From assembly GCF_030247185.1 (NCBI RefSeq), contig NC_080571.1:161544352-161608351 (forward strand): DNA of 64,000 nt, written 5' to 3'. A model generated the notes under the pieces. It worked only from the letters and a program-made list of their open reading frames with translations, was not told where the DNA came from and made no database searches. This DNA comes from Malaya genurostris (taxonomy: Eukaryota > Arthropoda > Insecta > Diptera > Culicidae). This document shows positions 1 through 10,470 of the stretch, piece by piece. The first letter of the stretch is position 1, and every line of letters begins with the position of its first letter. Position numbers and translations under genes: made by a program.

Positions 1-322
1 TGCTAACCTCAATCGGATGAACACTTTTTGACAGTCCAGCAGTACTGTTTGTAAACAGAAATTTCTTTTGTTTGTTTATTGACAAATTGGATCAGACCAT
101 TTACGGTCCGTATCACCTAAATAAAGTTTCAAAACATGTGTTCACGATTGAATACGGTTCGTTTTTGATAATTATTAAATAAAAGTGACTAGTTGCAAAG
201 TGTAAAGATGATTGTTTTAGATGTGCTCTTCGATTTTTGTTTAAGCTTGTTTGTAAACAGTACCGCTGAACTGTCAAGGATGAATAATTGTTCATTTGTG
301 TCGTCACGATAAAAAACCTAAC
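1..322. repeat. MITE-A copy (diverged), ~320-bp inverted-repeat element
   Basis: This stretch is a diverged copy of the sequence that begins each 3.3-kb unit at 323; the two lie head to tail with a period of 322. Near each end it carries an inverted motif built on TGACAGTTCAGC and CTGTTTGTAAACAG. It has no coding potential beyond chance frames. I infer a non-autonomous DNA element; the outer ends and target duplication could not be fixed. Confidence 0.55.
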
Positions 323-643
323 TGCTAACTTTAATCGGATGAACACATTTTGACAGTTCAGCAGTACTGTTTGTAAACAGAGATATTTTGTTTGTCTGTT
401 AATAAATTGGATGAGAGCATTTTCGGTCCATATCGCCTAAAAAAAGTACTAAAACATTTGCTCACGATTGAATACGGTTTGTTTTTGAGATTTATTGAAT
501 AAAAGTGACTAGTTGCAAAGTGTAAAGATGATTGTTTGAAATGTGTTCTTCGATTTTTGTTCAAGCTTGTTTGTAAACAGTACCGCTGAACTGTCAAGGA
601 TGAATTTTTGTTCATTCGTGACGTCGCGATAAAAAATTCAATG
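323..643. repeat. MITE-A copy at the start of tandem unit 1
   Basis: Inverted repeats are seen at about 351-380 and 568-595 (TGACAGTTCAGCAGTACTG against its near complement), with an A/T-rich middle. Further copies begin at 3634 and 6945 (units 2 and 3), and a 5'-truncated copy follows the mariner at 21806. No transposase is encoded, so it is best read as a miniature inverted-repeat element. The superfamily is not assigned. Confidence 0.6.
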
Positions 644-1631
644 AATAGACGTTGCATGACGTCTTCGAAGTGCTCAGCATGTGAAAGTAAATATTGAAGC
701 ATAGCAGTTTCATCGCATGTTATATACATAAAAAAGCAGTCATTTGCATATTTTGCTGGGATCTGAGCAACGAAAACAAACATTTGTGTTCTGATTGTAA
801 CTGAGTTTGTTGCGACGAAGGCACAAACTTCTGCCAATGGAAATATAAACTGACAAGTGATTTTATTCCACATAATTAATTTTTTATGTCGAAGGATTTG
901 ATCTACGAGTATAATTTGTTTGAAGTGCTGAAGCCAATTTCAATTCCGGTGAAAACAGATTAAGGTACGTGATTTTTTTTTACCAAAAGCTTTCGTTATG
1001 TTCTAATTGTATATTTATTTGCCATACAATATTATTTTACACTATCTGACAATGCTCATTTGGTGATTTTTTGTTTACATATTTTAAAAAGAATGTCCGT
1101 GTCAACGACCGTCGAAACTTACCTGCCGAATTCAATACCTTTTGCTCAATACATTGAACAACTTGAATTCGTTTTCATCAACAACAATGAAAATGCTGCC
1201 ATTATCTAGTTTACATGTCAAACTCGAACGATTATGTTGCCAAAAATGAACCGTGATCAAATCGGTCCGTCAAAATGTCATGAAATGCTGTACACAGTCT
1301 TTTTAGAACTTGAAAAGACTTGTATGTATAAATAAACATTTCATTTGTTTCCGAAACAGCGCTTTATCACCAAACGCGTAAAACTCCTACTATTTACACA
1401 AAATATCGACATCTCCGTTAAGAATAGGCGGATTTCGACAATGTATGGCTTGTTGGGTAGCATGTGGAATCTTTTCTGTTTTCAAGGTCAGCAGTGACAG
1501 ATATTGTAAGAGAAATACAAATTTTGCATAAAACTTTGTATAGCTCAAAAAGTAAACAAAAAACGTGCTTAATCTACCTAGCAATAAATGATACCTTTTT
1601 TATCAATTCGCATGTGTTTTTTGCACGAATA
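644..1631. other. Anonymous DNA of unit 1, no gene seen
   Basis: A/T-rich DNA shared with units 2 and 3 and with 22090-23140. Parts also match, in one orientation or the other, the array units beyond 43.7 kb: the stretch around CGAACGATTATGTT and the tract TGATACCTTTTTTATCAATTC. It probably belongs to one widespread degenerate mobile family. Apart from the 38-codon frame listed separately, nothing coding is seen. Confidence 0.5.
1093..1209 (+). pseudogene. Short gag-like frame, 38 codons (retroelement remnant?)
   Basis: An ATG-to-TAG frame of 38 codons that is kept in all four block copies (1093, 4404, 8083 and 22546). The peptide contains PFAQYIEQLEFVFINNN. This weakly resembles the start of Ty3/gypsy-type Gag proteins, where an F-x-x-Y-I-E-R-L-E-x-F-F stretch is common. 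No further gag sequence follows, so if the resemblance is real this is a fragment. The duplications are too recent for its preservation to imply function. Confidence 0.25.
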
Positions 1632-1822
1632 TTAGGTTTTGCACGAACATGACATAACCTCACAAAAATGAACAGAATGAACTTTTTTTAACAGTCGACG
1701 TGTACTTGTTTACAGTTTAAAAGTTCATCGGAAGTTCATCGTTCGAATGTAAAAATCGCAAGTCGCCTCACACTCAACAGATTCATACAAATATCGCTCC
1801 TTGATGCTGGAAACACATACAG
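1632..1822. repeat. MITE-B, 5' half only
   Basis: Begins with the terminal sequence TTAGGTTTTGCACGA and stops exactly at TACAG, where the BEL LTR sequence starts. The same half is at 4943-5133 (unit 2) and 8621-8811 (unit 3). Its missing half follows the retroelement at 20080-20250. Confidence 0.8.
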
Positions 1823-2290
1823 TTTAAATTTTCCAACTGAAAATTTCTTCCTACACGAAGTAGGGATTTATTTTTTATTTTTTTTAACTCTCGTTTTCCC
1901 TTGTGAAAAACGAGCTCCTTACAAACGAAGGGATTTCTTTCTTCTCGTCAAAAAGAAACACGAGTTGTTTCCTAACTAAAAACAGACTACTTTATTATTT
2001 CCATCTTACATCTATATGTACACTTTTCTTATTCTATTACTACACTTCAAACCTCAAAAGGGACAGACAAATATGCTAATTTTACCTGCTGATTTACCTT
2101 TATCTTTGCGCGTCTCAATAGACCAATTGATATGGGTTTTTCCATTCAAAGGAGATGCAAAAGAAATAATATATTTATTTCCTGTCTATACTGTGCGCCG
2201 ATTTTGTCTAGACGCTACATCCTAACAAAACATTATACAAATTTTATAACTCAGCCTATTATTCTAGGATCGGCCTGGTATTACGATTCT
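1823..2290 (-). mobile_element. Truncated BEL LTR (unit 1)
   Basis: Matches the LTRs at 8812-9344 and 19560-20074 from the TTTAAATTTTCC end, but stops about 55 bp short of the TGT end. It is flanked by MITE-B on the left, as at the real insertion. It must therefore descend from the inserted element rather than from an independent insertion. Confidence 0.85.
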
Positions 2291-3633
2291 TATTTGACGA
2301 ATTATTTGACAAAAAAAAAACGTTTTACACCTGCGTTTATCCTGGGAAAAGACAGCAGATTTTGTAAGTGCGTTACATGTTCTAAAAAAAAGCCTTTATT
2401 CATTTTCAACAAAAAAAGGTGTTCATAAAAGCGCTTTTTGTATATTATACTTTTGATTTATCGCGTTCTCATTAATGGTGGAGTGAGAAAAATTTTATAC
2501 TTGGAAGTTTTTTAAACGTGAATACGACTTACTTTACTATGAGGCGCCTTTTCAAAATTCATCATGAGTGATAAGTTTTTGATTGCGATTACAGCGGTTT
2601 GTATCAAAGATAACATCATAATTCTCACATAGGACTGCCCCTTGTACTTTTTTCGTATTTACGTCATTTAGCTATGTCTCTGACATTACACATCCGTGAT
2701 TTTTAATTTCGTTTTCAGCTTTTATTTCTTATAAAAGGAAATCACATTGTTCATTATTCTAGTTCAGTAAGCTTGATTCTTACGCCACTTTGTTTTGCTT
2801 TTTTGTCTCAGTGTAATAGTTTGCTGTTCGGCAAATATGCCAGATATTTTCATAGCAAATCTGTATTGCTTCGTATAAAAAAATCTGTATTAATCTGTAT
2901 TCACTAAAAAATGTTATTGATGTTATTCCAATAAATTGTGGTTGTAGGATGATAGATTCGATCAGTCATTGCTGCGCTCACAAAAATATTTAACGACGAA
3001 ACTTCATAGTTTTTTTTATATTTTATCCACAATTAAATTGTAATTTTATTTATTTATCTAGTTTTAAATTGTTGACTTCAAAATTAAACATGAAATTTCA
3101 GTGAACAATACGCAATGTCAAGTCCTGTCATACAACTCTCAGTTTGACAGATGCCATTACTTCCTTGAATATCAGTTCAAATTGGTTTCAACATGTAATA
3201 TAAATGGATATCACAACAGATTTACATATTGATTTGTGATTTGTCCGTTGTTTGAAAGCCTTTTACCTCATCACTGGAATCAAATACTAAAACATAGCTC
3301 AGACAAAAAATTTTCATGATGCCATTACTTCCTTGAATATTAGTTCAAATTGGTTTCAACATATAATATAAATGGATATCACAACGGATTCACATTATGA
3401 TTTGTGATTTGTCCGTTGTTTGAAAGCCTTTTACCTCATCACTGGAATCAAATACTAAAACATGGCTCAGACAAAAAAGTTCAATTTTTCTTTCTTACTT
3501 TTTGCGAAATCTGTATAAATCTGTATTAAATTGAAGAAATCTGTATAAAATGTGTACTCTGTATTAAAACTGTATGAGCATGTAAAAATCTGTATAATAA
3601 AGACAAATCTGTATAAACGGCATCTCTGGTCAC
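2291..3633. repeat. Unknown 1.34-kb segment between LTR fragment and next unit
   Basis: A/T-rich, with no convincing coding frame. It includes a direct duplication of about 160 bp (from 3151 and from 3319, period 168) and a cluster of AATCTGTAT-type short repeats at 2862-2910 and 3510-3620, ending in CGGCATCTCTGGTCACT. A 41-bp block at 2518-2560 (core GTGAATACGACTTACTTTAC) recurs at about 59333 and 62914. It looks like mobile DNA of an unidentified type. The same sequence occupies 5602-6944. Confidence 0.5.
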
Positions 3634-6600
3634 TGCTAACTTTAATCGGATGAACACATTTTGACAGTTCAGCAGTACTGTTTGTAAACAGAGATATTTT
3701 GTTTGTCTGTTAATAAATTGGATGAGAGCATTTTCGGTCCATATCGCCTAAAAAAAGTACTAAAACATTTGCTCACGATTGAATACGGTTTGTTTTTGAG
3801 ATTTATTGAATAAAAGTGACTAGTTGCAAAGTGTAAAGATGATTGTTTGAAATGTGTTCTTCGATTTTTGTTCAAGCTTGTTTGTAAACAGTACCGCTGA
3901 ACTGTCAAGGATGAATTTTTGTTCATTCGTGACGTCGCGATAAAAAATTCAATGAATAGACGTTGCATGACGTCTTCGAAGTGCTCAGCATGTGAAAGTA
4001 AATATTGAAGCATAGCAGTTTCATCGCATGTTATATACATAAAAAAGCAGTCATTTGCATATTTTGCTGGGATCTGAGCAACGAAAACAAACATTTGTGT
4101 TCTGATTGTAACTGAGTTTGTTGCGACGAAGGCACAAACTTCTGCCAATGGAAATATAAACTGACAAGTGATTTTATTCCACATAATTAATTTTTTATGT
4201 CGAAGGATTTGATCTACGAGTATAATTTGTTTGAAGTGCTGAAGCCAATTTCAATTCCGGTGAAAACAGATTAAGGTACGTGATTTTTTTTTACCAAAAG
4301 CTTTCGTTATGTTCTAATTGTATATTTATTTGCCATACAATATTATTTTACACTATCTGACAATGCTCATTTGGTGATTTTTTGTTTACATATTTTAAAA
4401 AGAATGTCCGTGTCAACGACCGTCGAAACTTACCTGCCGAATTCAATACCTTTTGCTCAATACATTGAACAACTTGAATTCGTTTTCATCAACAACAATG
4501 AAAATGCTGCCATTATCTAGTTTACATGTCAAACTCGAACGATTATGTTGCCAAAAATGAACCGTGATCAAATCGGTCCGTCAAAATGTCATGAAATGCT
4601 GTACACAGTCTTTTTAGAACTTGAAAAGACTTGTATGTATAAATAAACATTTCATTTGTTTCCGAAACAGCGCTTTATCACCAAACGCGTAAAACTCCTA
4701 CTATTTACACAAAATATCGACATCTCCGTTAAGAATAGGCGGATTTCGACAATGTATGGCTTGTTGGGTAGCATGTGGAATCTTTTCTGTTTTCAAGGTC
4801 AGCAGTGACAGATATTGTAAGAGAAATACAAATTTTGCATAAAACTTTGTATAGCTCAAAAAGTAAACAAAAAACGTGCTTAATCTACCTAGCAATAAAT
4901 GATACCTTTTTTATCAATTCGCATGTGTTTTTTGCACGAATATTAGGTTTTGCACGAACATGACATAACCTCACAAAAATGAACAGAATGAACTTTTTTT
5001 AACAGTCGACGTGTACTTGTTTACAGTTTAAAAGTTCATCGGAAGTTCATCGTTCGAATGTAAAAATCGCAAGTCGCCTCACACTCAACAGATTCATACA
5101 AATATCGCTCCTTGATGCTGGAAACACATACAGTTTAAATTTTCCAACTGAAAATTTCTTCCTACACGAAGTAGGGATTTATTTTTTATTTTTTTTAACT
5201 CTCGTTTTCCCTTGTGAAAAACGAGCTCCTTACAAACGAAGGGATTTCTTTCTTCTCGTCAAAAAGAAACACGAGTTGTTTCCTAACTAAAAACAGACTA
5301 CTTTATTATTTCCATCTTACATCTATATGTACACTTTTCTTATTCTATTACTACACTTCAAACCTCAAAAGGGACAGACAAATATGCTAATTTTACCTGC
5401 TGATTTACCTTTATCTTTGCGCGTCCCAATAGACCAATTGATATGGGTTTTTCCATTCAAAGGAGATGCAAAAGAAATAATATATTTATTTCCTGTCTAT
5501 ACTGTGCGCCGATTTTGTCTAGACGCTACATCCTAACAAAACATTATACAAATTTTATAACTCAGCCTATTATTCTAGGATCGGCCTGGTATTACGATTC
5601 TTATTTGACGAATTATTTGACAAAAAAAAAACGTTTTACACCTGCGTTTATCCTGGGAAAAGACAGCAGATTTTGTAAGTGCGTTACATGTTCTAAAAAA
5701 AAGCCTTTATTCATTTTCAACAAAAAAAGGTGTTCATAAAAGCGCTTTTTGTATATTATACTTTTGATTTATCGCGTTCTCATTAATGGTGGAGTGAGAA
5801 AAATTTTATACTTGGAAGTTTTTTAAACGTGAATACGACTTACTTTACTATGAGGCGCCTTTTCAAAATTCATCATGAGTGATAAGTTTTTGATTGCGAT
5901 TACAGCGGTTTGTATCAAAGATAACATCATAATTCTCACATAGGACTGCCCCTTGTACTTTTTTCGTATTTACGTCATTTAGCTATGTCTCTGACATTAC
6001 ACATCCGTGATTTTTAATTTCGTTTTCAGCTTTTATTTCTTATAAAAGGAAATCACATTGTTCATTATTCTAGTTCAGTAAGCTTGATTCTTACGCCACT
6101 TTGTTTTGCTTTTTTGTCTCAGTGTAATAGTTTGCTGTTCGGCAAATATGCCAGATATTTTCATAGCAAATCTGTATTGCTTCGTATAAAAAAATCTGTA
6201 TTAATCTGTATTCACTAAAAAATGTTATTGATGTTATTCCAATAAATTGTGGTTGTAGGATGATAGATTCGATCAGTCATTGCTGCGCTCACAAAAATAT
6301 TTAACGACGAAACTTCATAGTTTTTTTTATATTTTATCCACAATTAAATTGTAATTTTATTTATTTATCTAGTTTTAAATTGTTGACTTCAAAATTAAAC
6401 ATGAAATTTCAGTGAACAATACGCAATGTCAAGTCCTGTCATACAACTCTCAGTTTGACAGATGCCATTACTTCCTTGAATATCAGTTCAAATTGGTTTC
6501 AACATGTAATATAAATGGATATCACAACAGATTTACATATTGATTTGTGATTTGTCCGTTGTTTGAAAGCCTTTTACCTCATCACTGGAATCAAATACTA

Positions 6601-6944
6601 AAACATAGCTCAGACAAAAAATTTTCATGATGCCATTACTTCCTTGAATATTAGTTCAAATTGGTTTCAACATATAATATAAATGTATATCACAACGGAT
6701 TCACATTATGATTTGTGATTTGTCCGTTGTTTGAAAGCCTTTTACCTCATCACTGGAATCAAATACTAAAACATGGCTCAGACAAAAAAGTTCAATTTTT
6801 CTTTCTTACTTTTTGCGAAATCTGTATAAATCTGTATTAAATTGAAGAAATCTGTATAAAATGTGTACTCTGTATTAAAACTGTATGAGCATGTAAAAAT
6901 CTGTATAATAAAGACAAATCTGTATAAACGGCATCTCTGGTCAC
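3634..6944. repeat. Tandem unit 2 of the 3,311-bp repeat
   Basis: A near-perfect copy of 323-3633, joined directly to it. It contains MITE-A (3634), the MITE-B 5' half (4943-5133), the LTR fragment (5134-5601) and the unknown segment (5602-6944). Confidence 0.9.
5134..5601 (-). mobile_element. Truncated BEL LTR (unit 2)
   Basis: Second copy of the LTR fragment, 3,311 bp after the first, with the same truncation point and the same left neighbour. Confidence 0.85.
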
Positions 6945-8811
6945 TGCTAACTTTAATCGGATGAACACATTTTGACAGTTCAGCAGTACTGTTTGTAAAC
7001 AGAGATATTTTGTTTGTCTGTTAATAAATTGGATGAGAGCATTTTCGGTCCATATCGCCTAAAAAAAGTACTAAAACATTTGCTCACGATTGAATACGGT
7101 TTGTTTTTGAGATTTATTGAATAAAAGTGACTAGTTGCAAAGTGTAAAGATGATTGTTTGAAATGTGTTCTTCGATTTTTGTTCAAGCTTGTTTGTAAAC
7201 AGTACCGCTGAACTGTCAAGGATGAATTTTTGTTCATTCGTGACGTCGCGATAAAAAATTCAATTAGGTTTTGCACGATGACGACACAAATGAACTGCCG
7301 ATGAATCAAGTTCATCTTTGACAGTTGCCGTGTACTTGTTTTGTTTTGCGACTGCAAGTTAAACATTGAAAAAATGACGAAAAAGTGCCTGTTAAAAACG
7401 TATTCCACAGTGAAAATAACTAAAAAGATTGCCCTGTATGTGTTTCCAGCATCAAGGAGCGATATATGTATGAATCTGTTGAGTGTGAGGCGACTTGCAA
7501 TTTTTACATTTGAACGATGAACTTCTGATGAACTTTTAAACTGTAAACAAGTACACGTCGACTGTCAAAAAAAGTTCATTCTGTTTATTTTTGTGAGGTT
7601 ATGTCATGTTCGTGCAAAACCTAATGAATAGACGTTGCATGACGTCTTCGAAGTGCTCAGCATGTGAAAGTAAATATTGAAGCATAGCAGTTTCATCGCA
7701 TGTTATATACATAAAAAAGCAGTCATTTGCATATTTTGCTGGGATCTGAGCAACGAAAACAAACATTTGTGTTCTGATTGTAACTGAGTTTGTTGCGACG
7801 AAGGCACAAACTTCTGCCAATGGAAATATAAACTGACAAGTGATTTTATTCCACATAATTAATTTTTTATGTCGAAGGATTTGATCTACGAGTATAATTT
7901 GTTTGAAGTGCTGAAGCCAATTTCAATTCCGGTGAAAACAGATTAAGGTACGTGATTTTTTTTACCAAAAGCTTTTGTTATGTTCTAATTGTATATTTAT
8001 TTGCCATACAATATTATTTTACACTATCTGACAATGCTCGTGCGCTCATTTGGTGATTTTTTGTTTACATATTTTAAAAAGAATGTCCGTGTCAACGACC
8101 GTCGAAACTTACCTGCCGAATTCAATACCTTTTGCTCAATACATTGAACAACTTGAATTCGTTTTCATCAACAACAATGAAAATGCTGCCATTATCTAGT
8201 TTACATGTCAAACTCGAACGATTATGTTGCCAAAAATGAACCGTGATCAAATCGGTCCGTCAAAATGTCATGAAATGCTGTACACAGTCTTTTTAGAACT
8301 TGAAAAGACTTGTATGTATAAATAAACATTTCATTTGTTTCCGAAACAGCGCTTTATCACCAAACGCGTAAAACTCCTACTATTTACACAAAATATCGAC
8401 ATCTCCGTTAAAATAGGCGGATTTCGACAATGTATGGCTTGTTGGGTAGCATGTGGAATCTTTTCTGTTTTCAAGGTCAGCAGTGACAGATATTGTAAGA
8501 GAAATACAAATTTTGCATAAAACTTTGTATAGCTCAAAAAGTAAACAAAAAACGTGCTTAATCTACCTAGCAATAAATGATACCTTTTTTATCAATTCGC
8601 ATGTGTTTTTTGCACGAATATTAGGTTTTGCACGAACATGACATAACCTCACAAAAATGAACAGAATGAACTTTTTTTAACAGTCGACGTGTACTTGTTT
8701 ACAGTTTAAAAGTTCATCGGAAGTTCATCGTTCGAATGTAAAAATTGCAAGTCGCCTCACACTCAACAGATTCATACAAATATCGCTCCTTGATGCTGGA
8801 AACACATACAG
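6945..8811. repeat. Tandem unit 3, left part, running into the BEL element
   Basis: Homologous to 323-1822 but 367 bp longer. It carries a complete extra MITE-B (7264-7624), an 8-bp insertion near 8040 and two 1-bp deletions. Where units 1 and 2 continue into a truncated LTR, this unit continues into the intact 3' LTR and the whole retroelement. It is therefore the unit that received the BEL insertion. Confidence 0.85.
7264..7624. mobile_element. Complete MITE-B inserted at the MITE-A edge of unit 3
   Basis: A ~361-bp element with near-perfect terminal inverted repeats: TTAGGTTTTGCACGA at the left, TCGTGCAAAACCTAA at the right. Units 1 and 2 preserve the empty site (TTCAATGAAT near 640), which splits here into TTCAA and TGAAT. 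The target duplication is therefore either the dinucleotide AT, if the outermost base is not counted, or absent. It is noncoding and inverted relative to the MITE-B at 8621. Confidence 0.85.
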
Positions 8812-9344
8812 TTTAAATTTTCCAACTGAAAATTTCTTCCTACACGAAGTAGGGATTTATTTTTTATTTTTTTTAACTCTCGTTTTCCCTTGTGAAAAAC
8901 GAGCTCCTTACAAACGAAGGGATTTCTTTCTTCTCGTCAAAAGAAACACGAGTTGTTTCCTAACTAAAAACAGACTACTTTATTATTTCCATCTTACATC
9001 TATATGTACACTTTTCTTATTCTATTACTACACTTCAAACCTCAAAAGGGACAGACAAATATGCTAATTTTACCTGCTGACTTACCTTTATCTTTGCGCG
9101 TCTCAATAGACCAATTGATATGGGTTTTTCCATTCAAAGGAGATGCAAAAGAAATAATATATTTATTTCCTGTCTATACTGTGCGCCGATTTTGTCTAGA
9201 CGCTACATCCTAACAAAACATTATACAAATTTTATAACTCAGCCTATTATTCTAGGATCGGCCTGATATTACAATTCTACTTAAGGCCGTCTCGTCAGAA
9301 GAAATCTTCCATAAATATTAAAATTAAGTCGAGCGTCCGCGACA
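8812..9344 (-). repeat. BEL 3' LTR
   Basis: A 533-bp direct repeat of 19560-20074. In sense it starts TGTCGCGGACG and ends AAATTTAAA, so it has the usual TG start but not the usual CA end. It is longer than the 5' LTR because a T-rich stretch near 8860-8900 is missing from the other copy. Confidence 0.9.
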
Positions 9345-9396
9345 TTCCGGGGCCCGTAAATCATCCGCGTGGTGATTTACCGATTTAACTCAATTG

Positions 9397-10470
9397 TTAC
9401 ATGATTGATTGTTCATTTAGATTAGATCTCCTTATTTGTAGCATACTTATAAGTGACTGTGGCATTTCTAACATGTTTTGTTGATTATTACTATTGCTAC
9501 TCTGTCTTCTATTTCTTCTAAAATATATGTAACAGAATATAATGATTAACGTAATTATGATTGTACTAGTCGCTCCTCCTAAAGCATATACATGTTTTTC
9601 ATATGGACGGTTTTCTGAAACCCTTTCATCTATGATATTTACTTCTTCATACGGATTTTTAGGTAACGTCATGTTACTTTTAACTAATTTCTTTTGATTA
9701 ACTTCAATTTCGTTAGGTAACTGATCGATAGATTTAAAGAATGATTTAGTTCTATAGTTTACGCCTGTCATTTGTGCATACCAAACCTGCTTTTTTGCCA
9801 AAATTTTACAATCGGAAGTTAATTCCACCATAGCAACCTGGTACGGAGGATTTATAATCACATTATCACAATGAACAATTATGTTCCTTGGTTCGTTTGT
9901 TATATAAACAACCGTATTTTGATTGTTCATTGGTATTAGCTGAACATAAGTTTCATTTAGCTTTTTCGACAAACATTTTTCTTTTGTAACCATATGAAGG
10001 ATGGCAGTCGCAACGCAGTCAGCTGTTTTTGTCAGTATAGGTTGATTTACCAGATAGTGGCTCTCGTTAAATTGAATCAAGTTTTCATTAATATAACAGA
10101 ATTCTTCCAAATGGTTGATAGCGATTATTGGATTATCTACTTCAATCACGCTTCCATTACTTGGAACTGGTATAACTTTGAATACTTCAAAGTTATCCTT
10201 ATTTATTATTACATTCTCCATTAAAATATTTATGGAGTTATTGCTACGTTTTACTCCGAATTTAATAGCAAGTGGGTCCCGCAGGATTGTATAACCCGCA
10301 GGTAGTTTTTTCTTAATACTGTTGTACACTTCCTCCAATTCGTTTTTATTCAAAGGATCTTGACGAATTGAACGATATTTTTGTATTATTCCTTCAGCTA
10401 ACTGAGATGCTAACATCGTTGCTTCAAGAAGTTTCCTGGAGAATACTTCAACCTGCGTGATAGAATACCG
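9397..10470 (-). pseudogene. BEL env-like region, C-terminal part
   Basis: Open in the same frame as the preceding segment, from just after a TAA at 10471-10473 down to the stop at 9397; the first ATG in it is at 10416. Near the C-terminus is one strong hydrophobic segment (core TIIITLIIIFCYIYF) followed by an Arg-rich tail, as expected of a membrane-anchored glycoprotein with a short cytoplasmic end. Conserved cysteines and N-x-S/T sites precede it. I infer the membrane-proximal part of an F-type (baculovirus/errantivirus-like) envelope. It is separated from its N-terminal half by one nonsense codon, so no complete protein is made. Env-bearing BEL elements such as roo are known in insects. 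Confidence 0.75.

Larger units (their letters stand above)
323..3633. repeat. Tandem unit 1 of a 3,311-bp repeat
   Basis: Every landmark in this unit recurs 3,311 bp later. Order: MITE-A (323-643), anonymous DNA (644-1631), 5' half of MITE-B (1632-1822), BEL LTR fragment (1823-2290), and 1.34 kb of unknown DNA (2291-3633). Only a few point differences from unit 2 were noticed, for example CGTCTC versus CGTCCC near 2112/5423. The duplication is either very recent or an assembly artefact. Confidence 0.9.

Noticed and set aside
3669..4184. 171-codon minus-strand frame repeated in each 3.3-kb unit
   Set aside because: It runs across MITE-A and anonymous DNA, is broken by MITE-B in unit 3, and has no recognisable domain; repeated presence follows from the tandem duplication.
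9345..9370. Polypurine tract beside the 3' LTR
   Set aside because: The sense sequence before the LTR (GGGCCCCGGAA) is not a convincing purine run, so no feature is claimed.
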